DNA of 6,369 nucleotides from Burkholderiales bacterium (GCA_947450745.1 CANFYD010000235.1:1-6369), one strand, 5' to 3'. Numbered from the stretch's first letter, positions 1-6,166 are shown. Numbers and translations: made by a program. The notes: a model not told the origin generated them from the sequence alone.

Positions 1-410
1 AGCGCCTGCCGCGTCAACTCGAACGCGCGGCGTTTGCCCTCCTCTCCCCCTTCGGCATTGGACGGGTCGGGGTAGCCCCAGTGCACTTTGAGCGGCTGGC
101 CCCGGCCGCCGAAGAACACCGGGCAGGTCTCGGCCGCCGCGCTGTCGCAGACGGTGATCACGAGGGCCAGTGGCGGCGCGCCGTCCGACGTGAACTCGTC
201 CCAACTCTTGCTGCGATAAGCCGCCGTGTCGATACCGGCCTTGTTCAAGGCCTCCAGGGCGAAGGGGTTGAGGCGACCGCTGGGCGCGCTGCCGGCGCTG
301 TAGCCATGCACATCACGCCCCAGGCGAGCCGCGAGATGGTTCAGCATGCCCTCGGCAAGCACGCTGCGGGCCGAGTTGTGGGTGCAAAGAATCAGGACGT
401 TGGTGGTCAT
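1..410 (-). CDS. arsC: Arsenate reductase ArsC, thioredoxin-coupled type (3' end beyond window)
   Basis: This gene reads leftwards from an ATG at 410 and stays open to the window edge, giving 136 residues of a protein usually about 160 long. It belongs to the low-molecular-weight tyrosine phosphatase fold arsenate reductases, which reduce arsenate to arsenite in the cytoplasm so that an exporter can remove it. Visible residues: the P-loop CTHNSARS (Cys9, Arg15; CX5R), the pair Cys88 and Cys96 in VCDSAAAETC matching the relay cysteines of the pI258 ArsC type, and Asp115-Pro116 (WGYPDP) as the general-acid motif. The SAGS and RSKSWDEF segments are shared with the upstream paralogue. It starts 31 bases after that gene's stop, so co-transcription is likely. 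No good Shine-Dalgarno precedes the ATG, so translation may depend on the upstream gene. Family assignment is firm; the reductant (thioredoxin) is inferred from the cysteines. Confidence 0.93.
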   Translation of the reverse strand, partial: MTTNVLILCTHNSARSVLAEGMLNHLAARLGRDVHGYSAGSAPSGRLNPFALEALNKAGIDTAAYRSKSWDEFTSDGAPPLALVITVCDSAAAETCPVFFGGRGQPLKVHWGYPDPSNAEGGEEGKRRAFELTRQA

Positions 411-441
411 GAGGGTGTCGTGGGTTGAAGCGTTTCAGGGG

Positions 442-936
442 TCAGACTTTGCCGATGTCTTGCAACTGATGCTGGAGTGACAAGGCATCGAGTCGCTCCA
501 GCGGCAAGGCCAGCATCAGGTCGATGCGCCGTTTGAGGATGACGGCTGTGGCCATGAAGGCGCGCAGCTTGGCGGCTTCGCTGCCGTCAACAGCGGCAGG
601 ATCTTCAACGCCCCAATGTGCGGTCATCGGCTGACCCGGCCACAGTGGGCACAGCTCGCCAGCGGCCTTGTCGCAAACGGTGAAGACGAAATCGAGATGA
701 GCCACGTCCGCCTGCGCAAACTCATCCCAGCTCTTGCTGCGCAAGCCATCGATCGGAATGTGCAGCGCTTGCAGTGTTTGCAAGGCCAGTGGGTTCACCA
801 CCCCAGTCGGGTGGCTGCCGGCAGAAAACGCTTGGAAGCGGTCGCCCCCCAAATGATTCATCAAAGCTTCAGCCAAGACGGAGCGGGCGGAATTGCCGGT
901 GCAGATGAACAGCACCTTGTGAAGTTTTGCTTGCAT
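442..936 (-). CDS. arsC: Arsenate reductase ArsC, thioredoxin-coupled type (first of a tandem pair)
   Basis: This is a complete 164-residue reductase of the low-molecular-weight phosphatase fold, the usual length for the family. The P-loop ICTGNSARS holds Cys12 and Arg18, the redox pair Cys88 and Cys96 lies in VCDKAAGELCP, and the general acid is Asp112 in WGVEDP. This triple-cysteine layout matches thioredoxin-coupled ArsC rather than a plain phosphatase. The reading frame is open further upstream to a TTG at 1053, but the ATG at 936 is preferred: it begins right before the conserved KVLFIC strand, has AAGG six bases upstream, and the upstream TTG falls inside the candidate -35 box. By eye it is about half identical to the downstream arsC, including the shared string RSKSWDEF. 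It is the first gene after an AT-rich promoter patch, so it probably leads an arsenic resistance operon that continues left of the window. Confidence 0.94.
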   Translation of the reverse strand: MQAKLHKVLFICTGNSARSVLAEALMNHLGGDRFQAFSAGSHPTGVVNPLALQTLQALHIPIDGLRSKSWDEFAQADVAHLDFVFTVCDKAAGELCPLWPGQPMTAHWGVEDPAAVDGSEAAKLRAFMATAVILKRRIDLMLALPLERLDALSLQHQLQDIGKV

Positions 937-1024
937 GAGAGGCCTTGTGTGCAGGATGCAGGATGAGCTGGGCGTCGGGGCGGAAGCTTCGGGCAGGGGC
1001 TCGAAGCGCTGATTCTCTTCTATA

Positions 1025-1053
1025 TTTCTACAATATTGGAATAATAGGATCAA
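1025..1053 (-). promoter_or_regulatory. Candidate sigma70 promoter and operator of the ars genes
   Basis: Read on the minus strand, TTGATC (1053-1048) and TAGAAA (1030-1025) are separated by exactly 17 bases, each matching four of six consensus positions. The box pair sits in a sharply AT-rich patch (about 1019-1058) within otherwise GC-rich DNA, about 90 bases before the arsC start at 936. The spacer contains the perfect 8-bp palindrome CAATATTG (1031-1038), flanked loosely by TTC and GAA. A palindrome between -10 and -35 is where a repressor such as ArsR would bind. That assignment is inference, because no arsR is visible here. Confidence 0.5.
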
Positions 1054-1059
1054 ATTAAT

Positions 1060-1084
1060 GCGGCTTGGGATTTGCTCCAGCCGC
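1060..1084 (-). terminator. Possible terminator between the GGDEF gene and the ars promoter
   Basis: GCGGCT (1060-1065) and AGCCGC (1079-1084) form a perfect six-base stem. It extends by two G-C pairs if one base is bulged, leaving a loop of about eight bases. On the minus strand the stem is followed by ATTAATTTGATC, which is AT-rich but has no true run of U. It lies after the GGDEF gene stop (1224) and directly before the candidate ars promoter, a sensible place to end upstream transcription. The weak T-tract keeps confidence low; it could also be a symmetric regulatory site. Confidence 0.35.
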
Positions 1085-1223
1085 GCAACATCGATACAGC
1101 ACTATCGAGCGCCTTCGAGGCTACCGGCTGAATGTGACAGCTCGATGCAAGGGCGGCCAAACAACCGGCCTCGTGCACGTTCAGCATCACAGCGACGCAA
1201 CAACACCACAAAGCACCCGCGCC

Positions 1224-2732
1224 TCACGGCTCCGGCACAAGTGTTTCTGGCGAGGCCACATCCAGGCCATGCGAGAACTGGCGGCCACGGCCGGCCGCCT
1301 TGGCTTGGTAGAGCATGCGGTCGGCGCGGGCCAGCAACTCGCGCAAGCTGGCGTCGGCCTGAGCCATCACCGCCACCCCCACGCTGGCGCTGACGCGCAG
1401 GGTTTGGCCTTCCACGTCAAACGGCTCACTTGCGGCGGCCAGCACTTTGGTGGCCACCGCCTCGGCGGCCTCGATATTGCAAGTGCCCGTCAGCAGGATG
1501 GCGAACTCATCACCGCCCAGTCGCGCCACGTAATCGGAGCTGCGCACGGCGTCGCCCAAGCGGTGGGCAAACAGTTGCAAGAGGCGGTCACCGGCCAGAT
1601 GACCGAATTGATCGTTGACCGGCTTGAAGTGGTCGAGGTCGATATAGAGCAAGGCCTGCTCGTTGCTCTCGCTGTGCCAGCGTTGGCGTTCGACGCGTTG
1701 CTCGAAGCCGGCGCGGTTGAGCAGCCCGGTCAGTGGGTCGCGTTCGGCCAAGTGGGCCAACCGCTGCTGTTCGCGCCGCTGGTCGGTGATGTCCTGGCTG
1801 ATGCCGACGAAGCCGTCCATCACGCCATTCAGCTTCAAGGGAATGCAGCTCAGCGCGAGATAGGTCGTGCCTTGTTCACTGGGGTAATCCAGCACGAAAT
1901 CCACCGCCTCGCCGGCCAGAGCCTTTAGCATATGAGGCTTGCGCCGTGCCACTTCTTCGGCGCCCAGCACGTCCACGGCGGTGCGCCCCAGAATCTGCGC
2001 AGCACTGATGCCCACCGCGCGCTCGAAGGCGGCATTGACAAAGCAGTAGCGCCCACCCGCGTCCACGATCACCACGGTGGCCGGCAAGGCTTGCGTGATG
2101 GCGCTCAGGATGTCGTTCTGGCGCAGCGTCTGCAAGCGCACTTGCACATCGGCCGAGATGTCACGCAGCACCGCCGAAAAGCGGATCGCGCCGCCCTCGG
2201 CACTGCGGTGAGCCAAGGCCATCAGGCTGAACGGCAGCAAGCGCCCCGGCCCCAGGCGGACCGTAATTTCACCCAGCCACACACCGCGCGACAGCAAGGC
2301 CGGCACGACTTGCGTGGCGATCTGAAGCCGCGTGTCGGCGGCGACAAAATCGGTGAAGTTCAGCTCACCCAGCGGGCGCTCGAGTGCAACGCCCAGCAAC
2401 GCGCGCACCGCCGGATTGATGTAGGTGATGACGCCGAGCGCATCGGTCTGAATGACGCAGTCCGCGCTGTGCTCGAGCACCTCGGTCAAGTCGTTCGGCT
2501 TGGTCGGCAGCTTGCCAGCCACCGACTCGGTGGGTTGGATGAGTTCAGAGACCGGGGCGGGCGGGGTCAGCTGATCGGGCTGATCGGGCTGATCGGGCTG
2601 ATCGAACTTGGCGGGTTTGGCGGTCTTGGCAGTCTCGGCAGGTTCCTTGGTCACGCCCTGCCAGCCCGCCACCCAACCATTCACGCAACCGGTTGCCGCG
2701 CCCAGCCCAGCGGACATGAATCGTCTCAACAT
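1224..2732 (-). CDS. PAS-PAS-GGDEF diguanylate cyclase
   Basis: This is a predicted cytoplasmic sensor that makes the second messenger cyclic di-GMP from two GTP. With the ATG at 2732 it has 502 residues: a low-complexity linker with (DQP)3DQ repeats (about 44-54), a first PAS domain (about 82-193, with a typical SADCVIQTDALGVITYINPA segment), a second PAS (about 205-317, ending VGISQDITDQ), and a GGDEF domain (about 327-485). The domain has RDPLTGLLNR at 331-340, the metal-binding IDLDHFKPVND, and an intact LGGDEF active site at 406-410. RSSD at 397-400 lies exactly five residues before GGDEF, which is the inhibitory I-site for product feedback. No EAL domain or clear transmembrane segment is seen. 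The start is uncertain: the frame is open to a GTG at 2843, with other candidates at GTG 2750 and ATG 2717, none with a strong Shine-Dalgarno. Codon use before about 2717 looks non-coding. The PAS ligand cannot be told. Confidence 0.92.
   Translation of the reverse strand: MLRRFMSAGLGAATGCVNGWVAGWQGVTKEPAETAKTAKPAKFDQPDQPDQPDQLTPPAPVSELIQPTESVAGKLPTKPNDLTEVLEHSADCVIQTDALGVITYINPAVRALLGVALERPLGELNFTDFVAADTRLQIATQVVPALLSRGVWLGEITVRLGPGRLLPFSLMALAHRSAEGGAIRFSAVLRDISADVQVRLQTLRQNDILSAITQALPATVVIVDAGGRYCFVNAAFERAVGISAAQILGRTAVDVLGAEEVARRKPHMLKALAGEAVDFVLDYPSEQGTTYLALSCIPLKLNGVMDGFVGISQDITDQRREQQRLAHLAERDPLTGLLNRAGFEQRVERQRWHSESNEQALLYIDLDHFKPVNDQFGHLAGDRLLQLFAHRLGDAVRSSDYVARLGGDEFAILLTGTCNIEAAEAVATKVLAAASEPFDVEGQTLRVSASVGVAVMAQADASLRELLARADRMLYQAKAAGRGRQFSHGLDVASPETLVPEP
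2571..2604 (-). repeat. 9-bp tandem repeat encoding DQP units
   Basis: The plus-strand unit CTGATCGGG occurs three times perfectly and then as a 7-base partial copy. It lies in frame inside the GGDEF gene and encodes Asp-Gln-Pro repeated in the linker before the first PAS domain. Since the unit is a multiple of three, slippage would change linker length without breaking the frame. Confidence 0.9.
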
Positions 2733-2973
2733 TCGTTTGTAAACCGTCACGTGTTTCCCGCTCTTGCAGCAGCGTTGATAAAGCCACCGTGTCAGCTTAT
2801 CGGCCTTGGCTGCGGCGACTTGAGCAGCAAACGCAAGAAACACGGAGAACTGCTACCGGGTCTGGAGCTTGATGGAAACGGAGATCAGCAAAAAGCGGGC
2901 CGCAACATGCTGCGGGCATCGAGTAGAGTGCCCACTCCCCAGCCAGCCCTTGCTTGAACCTAGATCTCGACAC
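2733..2973. other. Divergent intergenic region between the GGDEF gene and the hypothetical gene
   Basis: This stretch must hold the start signals of both divergent genes, unless the GGDEF gene begins further upstream at 2750 or 2843. The only clear symmetry is GAGTG-CC-CACTC at 2926-2937, about 37 bases before the plus-strand start; it may be a binding site or chance. I could not fix convincing -35/-10 pairs for either gene. Confidence 0.4.
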
Positions 2974-3846
2974 ATGAACAGACTGACATCCGAGTGGCAA
3001 CGCCTTTACCTGGTGTCGAGTCAAACGCCTGCCCCCGAGCGGCTCGAACTTGAATCGGCACAAGCCCGTCTGATCGACTCGAACGGTCGGGTGCGAGCCC
3101 TGGTGCTTGAACTGGCACGCCCCGCCGCCTGGGAGGCGCTCGCCAAAGTCTGGCGAGGCGTTCAGGCCGACCTTGAACTGCCCGCACCTGCCATCGCAGT
3201 CTCCGGCGTTGACGGCTATCAACTGTGGTTCTCGCTCGCCGAGCCCTTGGCCGCCGCCCAAGCCACGGCGTTTTTGGAGGCCTTGCGGTTGCGCTACCTG
3301 GGCGACGTTGCCAGGGCGCGCGTGACCTTGCTGCCCATGGTTGAGCTGGCTTCGGCTGCGGCCGCACATCGACAAACTGAGCAAGCTGTGCGGCATGCCC
3401 GCATGGTGCCGGCCCTGCAAGCGCAGACGGGCAATTGGTCTGCGTTCCTGGCCCCCGACTTGGCTCCCGTGTTCACCGATGAGCCGTGGCTGGACATCCC
3501 GCCCAACCCGGCGGGGCAGGCAGATTTGCTCGCCAAGCTTGACAGCGTCGAGGTGGCAGATTTTCAGACCGCGCTGGAGCGACTTGGCTTGCCGCCGATG
3601 CCATCGACGCCAGCGCCAGCGACTACATCTGAGCCAGCGGAGGCTGCGATTCAGCCCAACTCTGAGCGTCAAGCTGAAGCAGCCCCGTCAACAGCCAGCA
3701 GCAGCCTGCAGCCCCCGGCACAAGCTCATTCAAACCCGACGGAATTTTTGCTGGCGGTCATGAACAACGAAGCCGTGGCGATGGGCCTGCGCATCGAAGC
3801 CGCGACCTCGCTGCTGCCCTACTTCGACGACCGCAGCCGCCTTTGA
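2974..3846 (+). CDS. Hypothetical protein with a primase/polymerase-like sequence pattern
   Basis: I do not recognise a named family for this 290-residue protein. The ATG at 2974 (MNRLTSEWQRLYL) is chosen because the 35 residues upstream look non-coding; there is no good Shine-Dalgarno. Residues about 40-125 form a compact domain: strand RALVLEL, a helix with WEALAKVW, LELPAPAIAVSG, then DGYQLWFSLAEPL and a helix. That order resembles the core of archaeo-eukaryotic primases and LigD polymerase domains (hhDhD ... SGG.G.H), but the usual Asp and His positions read Glu/Leu and Gln, so it would be inactive; this is inference. Residues 154-200 (NWSAFLAPDLAPVF, WLDIPP) continue the folded part. A Pro/Ala/Ser-rich linker (about 207-250) leads to a C-terminal helix pair, EFLLAVMNNEAVAMGLRIEAATSLLPY. 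There is no signal peptide or membrane segment. It is convergent with the aminopeptidase gene, 35 bases apart. Confidence 0.8.
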   Translation: MNRLTSEWQRLYLVSSQTPAPERLELESAQARLIDSNGRVRALVLELARPAAWEALAKVWRGVQADLELPAPAIAVSGVDGYQLWFSLAEPLAAAQATAFLEALRLRYLGDVARARVTLLPMVELASAAAAHRQTEQAVRHARMVPALQAQTGNWSAFLAPDLAPVFTDEPWLDIPPNPAGQADLLAKLDSVEVADFQTALERLGLPPMPSTPAPATTSEPAEAAIQPNSERQAEAAPSTASSSLQPPAQAHSNPTEFLLAVMNNEAVAMGLRIEAATSLLPYFDDRSRL

Positions 3847-3881
3847 GCTGAAGCTTCGGTCGCTGCTGGACTTCGCCTTAC

Positions 3882-4676
3882 TCAGGCAAAGGCCGGGTAA
3901 TGCCCGACACCTTCCGGCCAGGCGGTCAGCAACTCGAAGCCGCCGGCCGTGACCAGCACCATGTGCTCCCACTGCGCGGACAGCGAGCGATCTTGCGTCA
4001 CCACGGTCCAGCCATCGGACAGTTGCTTCACACCGCGTTTGCCGGCGTTGATCATCGGCTCGACGGTGAAGATCATGCCCTCCTTCAACACCAGGCCGTC
4101 ACCCGGTTTGCCAAAGTGGTTGACGTGAGGTTCGTCGTGATAGATGTCGCCGATGCCGTGGCCGCCATATTCGCGCACGACGCTGAAACCGTCGCGGTGG
4201 GCCACGCTCTGAATGGCGTACCCGACATCGCCCAGCGTCGCGCCAGGGCGCACTTTCATGATGCCTGCACGCATCGCCTCGTAGGTGGTGTTGACCAAGC
4301 GGCGCGCCGCCGGCTTGGGCTCGCCGACGAAGTACATGCGGCTGGTGTCGCCGAACCAGCCGTCCTTGATCAACGCCACATCGAGGTTGACGATGTCGCC
4401 TTCCTTCAGGATCTTGGCAGCCGAGGGGATGCCGTGGCACACCACTTCGTTGACCGAGCTGCACAGTGTCTTGGGGAAGCCGTGATAGCCGATATTGGCC
4501 GGCGTCACCTTCAACTCATCGACGATGTAGTCGTGGCAGAGCTTGTCGATGGCGTCGGTGCTGACACCGGGCTGCACATGCGGCGTGATCATTTGCAGCA
4601 CTTGCGCGGCCAAGCGACCGGCCACTTTGGCCTTGCCGATTTCCTCCGCCGTGCGGATCTTGACGCTGCCCCTCAT
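3882..4676 (-). CDS. map: Type I methionine aminopeptidase
   Basis: This enzyme removes the initiator methionine from nascent proteins in the cytoplasm using two metal ions. The 264-residue product has the normal length for the bacterial type I enzyme and lacks an N-terminal extension. All key residues are present, at a constant offset of +2 from the E. coli enzyme: His81 (CHGIP), metal ligands Asp99 and Asp110 (NLDVALIKDGWFGDTSR), His173 (GGHGIG), Glu206 (TVEPM) and Glu237 (WEHM). The ATG at 4676 has GAAGGG six bases upstream and overlaps the stop of the ParD-like gene as ATGA, implying translational coupling; an upstream GTG at 4739 is less likely. The gene is not beside rpsB/tsf, the common location of the housekeeping copy, so this may be a second methionine aminopeptidase in the genome (inference). 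It lies second in a two-gene operon. Confidence 0.97.
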   Translation of the reverse strand: MRGSVKIRTAEEIGKAKVAGRLAAQVLQMITPHVQPGVSTDAIDKLCHDYIVDELKVTPANIGYHGFPKTLCSSVNEVVCHGIPSAAKILKEGDIVNLDVALIKDGWFGDTSRMYFVGEPKPAARRLVNTTYEAMRAGIMKVRPGATLGDVGYAIQSVAHRDGFSVVREYGGHGIGDIYHDEPHVNHFGKPGDGLVLKEGMIFTVEPMINAGKRGVKQLSDGWTVVTQDRSLSAQWEHMVLVTAGGFELLTAWPEGVGHYPAFA

Positions 4677-4948
4677 TGCAGGCCCTTCGAAGCGGCAGCC
4701 GTCACCGGCACGGCAGGCAACTGCGAAGCGCTGCGGCACGCCACCGCCGTGTCGAGATCCAAGCCGCCGGCCTGCTCAGCGCGGATCAGCAATTGGCAAA
4801 TCTCGCGGTGATCCAGGTCCGGGTGCAACTCGGCCAGCAAGCCGATGCGCATCCAGTGCTCGGCTTGAGCGTTGATCGAACGGGAGAGCGCATGACTGGC
4901 AATGCGCAGGCTCTCGTGCATTTGGACTGATATTTTGACAATTCCCAT
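4673..4948 (-). CDS. ParD-like antitoxin-type ribbon-helix-helix protein
   Basis: This 91-residue protein has the pattern of the ParD-like family. A short N-terminal strand (MGIVKISVQM, residues 1-10) is followed by a helix (ESLRIASHALSRSINAQAEHW, about 12-32) and a second helix (MRIGLLAEL), the ribbon-helix-helix layout that binds DNA as a dimer. Residues 43-62 (PDLDHREICQLLIRAEQAGG) form another conserved-looking helix, and the tail is variable. No ParE or RelE toxin is present on either strand nearby. Instead the stop overlaps the start of the methionine aminopeptidase gene. From memory, ParD-like genes next to map occur in other proteobacteria, so the pairing is probably conserved. The start at 4948 is taken because the conserved strand begins there; an ATG at 4957 would add MRS. 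Neither has a clear Shine-Dalgarno, so the message may be nearly leaderless. It probably represses its own operon through the dyads just upstream. Confidence 0.85.
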   Translation of the reverse strand: MGIVKISVQMHESLRIASHALSRSINAQAEHWMRIGLLAELHPDLDHREICQLLIRAEQAGGLDLDTAVACRSASQLPAVPVTAAASKGLQ

Positions 4949-4958
4949 GCTGCGCATA

Positions 4959-4980
4959 ATATACGAAACGTATATGTTTC
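4959..4980 (-). promoter_or_regulatory. Overlapping inverted repeats, likely operator/promoter of the ParD-like/map operon
   Basis: ATATACG (4959-4965) and CGTATAT (4969-4975) form a perfect 7-base inverted repeat around AAA. A second, overlapping dyad, GAAACGTATATGTTTC (4965-4980), is symmetric at all but one base pair (14 of 16 positions). The patch is strikingly AT-rich compared with its surroundings and ends 10 bases before the ParD-like start. It also contains -10-like hexamers (TATATT on the minus strand, 4963-4958) but no good -35. Ribbon-helix-helix antitoxins typically bind such dyads over their own promoter; that this one does so is inference. Confidence 0.6.
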
Positions 4981-5024
4981 GGATATCGCATGGGTTTGGG
5001 TCGAAGTCAGAGCCACAAGTCAAT

Positions 5025-6071
5025 CTATTGCTGCGGTGAGCGCGGCACGAAGGAGCTGACCCAGCCGATGACGTGAATCGAAGCGCCGCGCGCCGCTTGA
5101 CCGACAGGAAATGGCCCGACCGCAAGGGACGACGTCCCGGCCTGCGCAGCGTCGACCCAGGGCTTGTCGGCCGCGCCCCAAGCTCCGTCGACTTCAACCT
5201 CGGTTGCGACCAGCAACTCGCTGGGAATCAAGGGCAAGATGCCCGGGTTGTGCACAAGATCGCCCGACGAACAGAAGCCGGGCGGCTGGCCCGCCAGCGT
5301 CCAGCCACCCAAGCTGAACAACATGGCACTGAGCCAGGGCCGGCCCAGGCTGATCGTCTGGTACTTCATCTTCACACCCCGCAGCGACGTGCCGGGGCCA
5401 ACCGCTTGCGAGCGCGTCAAGCCACCCGCAGCCGAGAAAATACCCCGTGTACCGGCGGAGCCTGGGTGGCTGGCAGCGCCGATGTTCAAACTCAAATCGG
5501 TGTGCGATTGACCCAACACGGTGAACGCGCCATTGCCGGAATCCGGGCCTGAAAGGTCGATCTCGAGGTCGCTGTAAGCCTCGGTGGCCGTGCTCCAGTC
5601 GCCCGGCGTGGCGAGCACAGGCAGCCAACTGCCCGGCGTGTGATCGAGGTTGGGATAGGTCTGGGCCGCAGCCACCGCCCGCCGGGCGTCGGCGATGACC
5701 GACGCCACAAAGGGGTTGGCCGAGACCAAGCTGGCACCGCCGGCAATCAGCCGATAGACCGATTCGGTCGAAGCCATGCTGGCTGCGTAGTAGGTCGAGA
5801 ACTCCGGCACAGGATCGACCAACTGGCGAAAGGCCCAGAGCGCCGCGAGGTCACCCCCAGGGTTGCCGCTCGACAAGGCGTTGGCATAGTCATGCGGTCG
5901 CAAGGTGACAGGGAAAGGATTCAACTGCAGCACCGGTTTGGCAGCTTCAAAGCCAGCCAACACCGCTACTGAGCCCTGCATCACATCCCGATACAGGGCA
6001 TGGCCGCGCAAGGCCTTGTGGGGAGGAATCGCCTGACCCAGCGCTTGGGATACCGCAGCGAACATGCTCAT
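5025..6071 (-). CDS. Hypothetical protein, tandem paralogue of the upstream partial gene
   Basis: This is a 348-residue protein that I cannot assign to a named family. The ATG at 6071 is chosen because AAGGGG lies six bases upstream; a TTG at 6095 is the longest alternative. The first half is mainly helical and Ala-rich (for example ADARRAVAAAQ). From about residue 150 it changes to a strand- and Gly-rich region (SWLPVLATPGDWSTATEAYSDLEIDL). Later landmarks are GRPWLSAMLFSLGGWTLAGQ, a GILPLIPSELLVATEVEVDG strand pair, AVGPFPVG and the end IHVIGWVSSFVPRSPQQ. There is no signal peptide, membrane segment or catalytic motif that I recognise; only one cysteine is present (GFCSSGD). The end matches the pattern at the C-terminus of the gene just upstream, with a shorter loop. 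It is 95 bases downstream of that gene in the same direction, so they are probably co-transcribed. Function unknown. Confidence 0.85.
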   Translation of the reverse strand: MSMFAAVSQALGQAIPPHKALRGHALYRDVMQGSVAVLAGFEAAKPVLQLNPFPVTLRPHDYANALSSGNPGGDLAALWAFRQLVDPVPEFSTYYAASMASTESVYRLIAGGASLVSANPFVASVIADARRAVAAAQTYPNLDHTPGSWLPVLATPGDWSTATEAYSDLEIDLSGPDSGNGAFTVLGQSHTDLSLNIGAASHPGSAGTRGIFSAAGGLTRSQAVGPGTSLRGVKMKYQTISLGRPWLSAMLFSLGGWTLAGQPPGFCSSGDLVHNPGILPLIPSELLVATEVEVDGAWGAADKPWVDAAQAGTSSLAVGPFPVGQAARGASIHVIGWVSSFVPRSPQQ

Positions 6072-6077
6072 GCCAAA

Positions 6078-6083
6078 CCCCTT
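6078..6083 (-). promoter_or_regulatory. Ribosome binding site deciding the start at 6071
   Basis: Minus-strand AAGGGG stands six bases before the ATG at 6071. It is the best Shine-Dalgarno in the window and argues against the in-frame TTG at 6095. Confidence 0.7.
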
Positions 6084-6166
6084 GTGGTGCCTCAACGGCT
6101 CGCTTCAACCGCATCACTTGCCCACTGCGGCCCGACGCGCCCAGCCCTTATCAACCGGCCGATTCA

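Larger units (their letters stand above)
937..1223. other. Intergenic region between GGDEF gene and arsC
   Basis: These 287 bases hold the candidate promoter (1025-1053) and stem-loop (1060-1084) listed separately, and the arsC leader. The part from 1085 to 1223 is GC-rich. I see no convincing gene, RNA or repeat in it beyond a 7-base tandem GCAGGAT at 951-964. Open frames across it lack any recognisable protein. Confidence 0.6.

Noticed and set aside
2655..2732. Possible lipoprotein or membrane signal at the GGDEF protein N-terminus (MLRRFMSAGLGAATGC)
   Set aside because: The hydrophobic stretch is short and Gly/Ala-rich, the lipobox is poor, and export would place a GTP-using enzyme outside the cytoplasm.
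2926..2937. GAGTG-CC-CACTC palindrome upstream of the plus-strand hypothetical gene
   Set aside because: A five-base arm is short enough to occur by chance and no promoter elements frame it, so it is not listed as a site of its own.
1065..2957. Two long plus-strand open frames (1065-1928 and 1932-2957)
   Set aside because: They lie antisense to the PAS-PAS-GGDEF gene, their translations are His/Arg/Gly-rich without recognisable motifs, and high GC explains their length.
2797..3672. 291-residue minus-strand open frame
   Set aside because: It is antisense to the hypothetical gene at 2974-3846. The plus-strand frame gives the more protein-like composition and secondary-structure pattern.
3847..3881. 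Terminator between the convergent hypothetical and map genes
   Set aside because: Only short GAAG/CTTC complementarity and no T-run on either strand.
3900..4811. 303-residue plus-strand open frame
   Set aside because: It is antisense to the methionine aminopeptidase, whose catalytic residues are all intact; the frame is a GC-driven shadow.
4949..5197. N-terminal extension of the ParD-like frame to 174 residues
   Set aside because: The extra residues are low-complexity and non-conserved in appearance, run through the operator-like dyads and overlap the neighbouring gene; the conserved strand starts at 4948.
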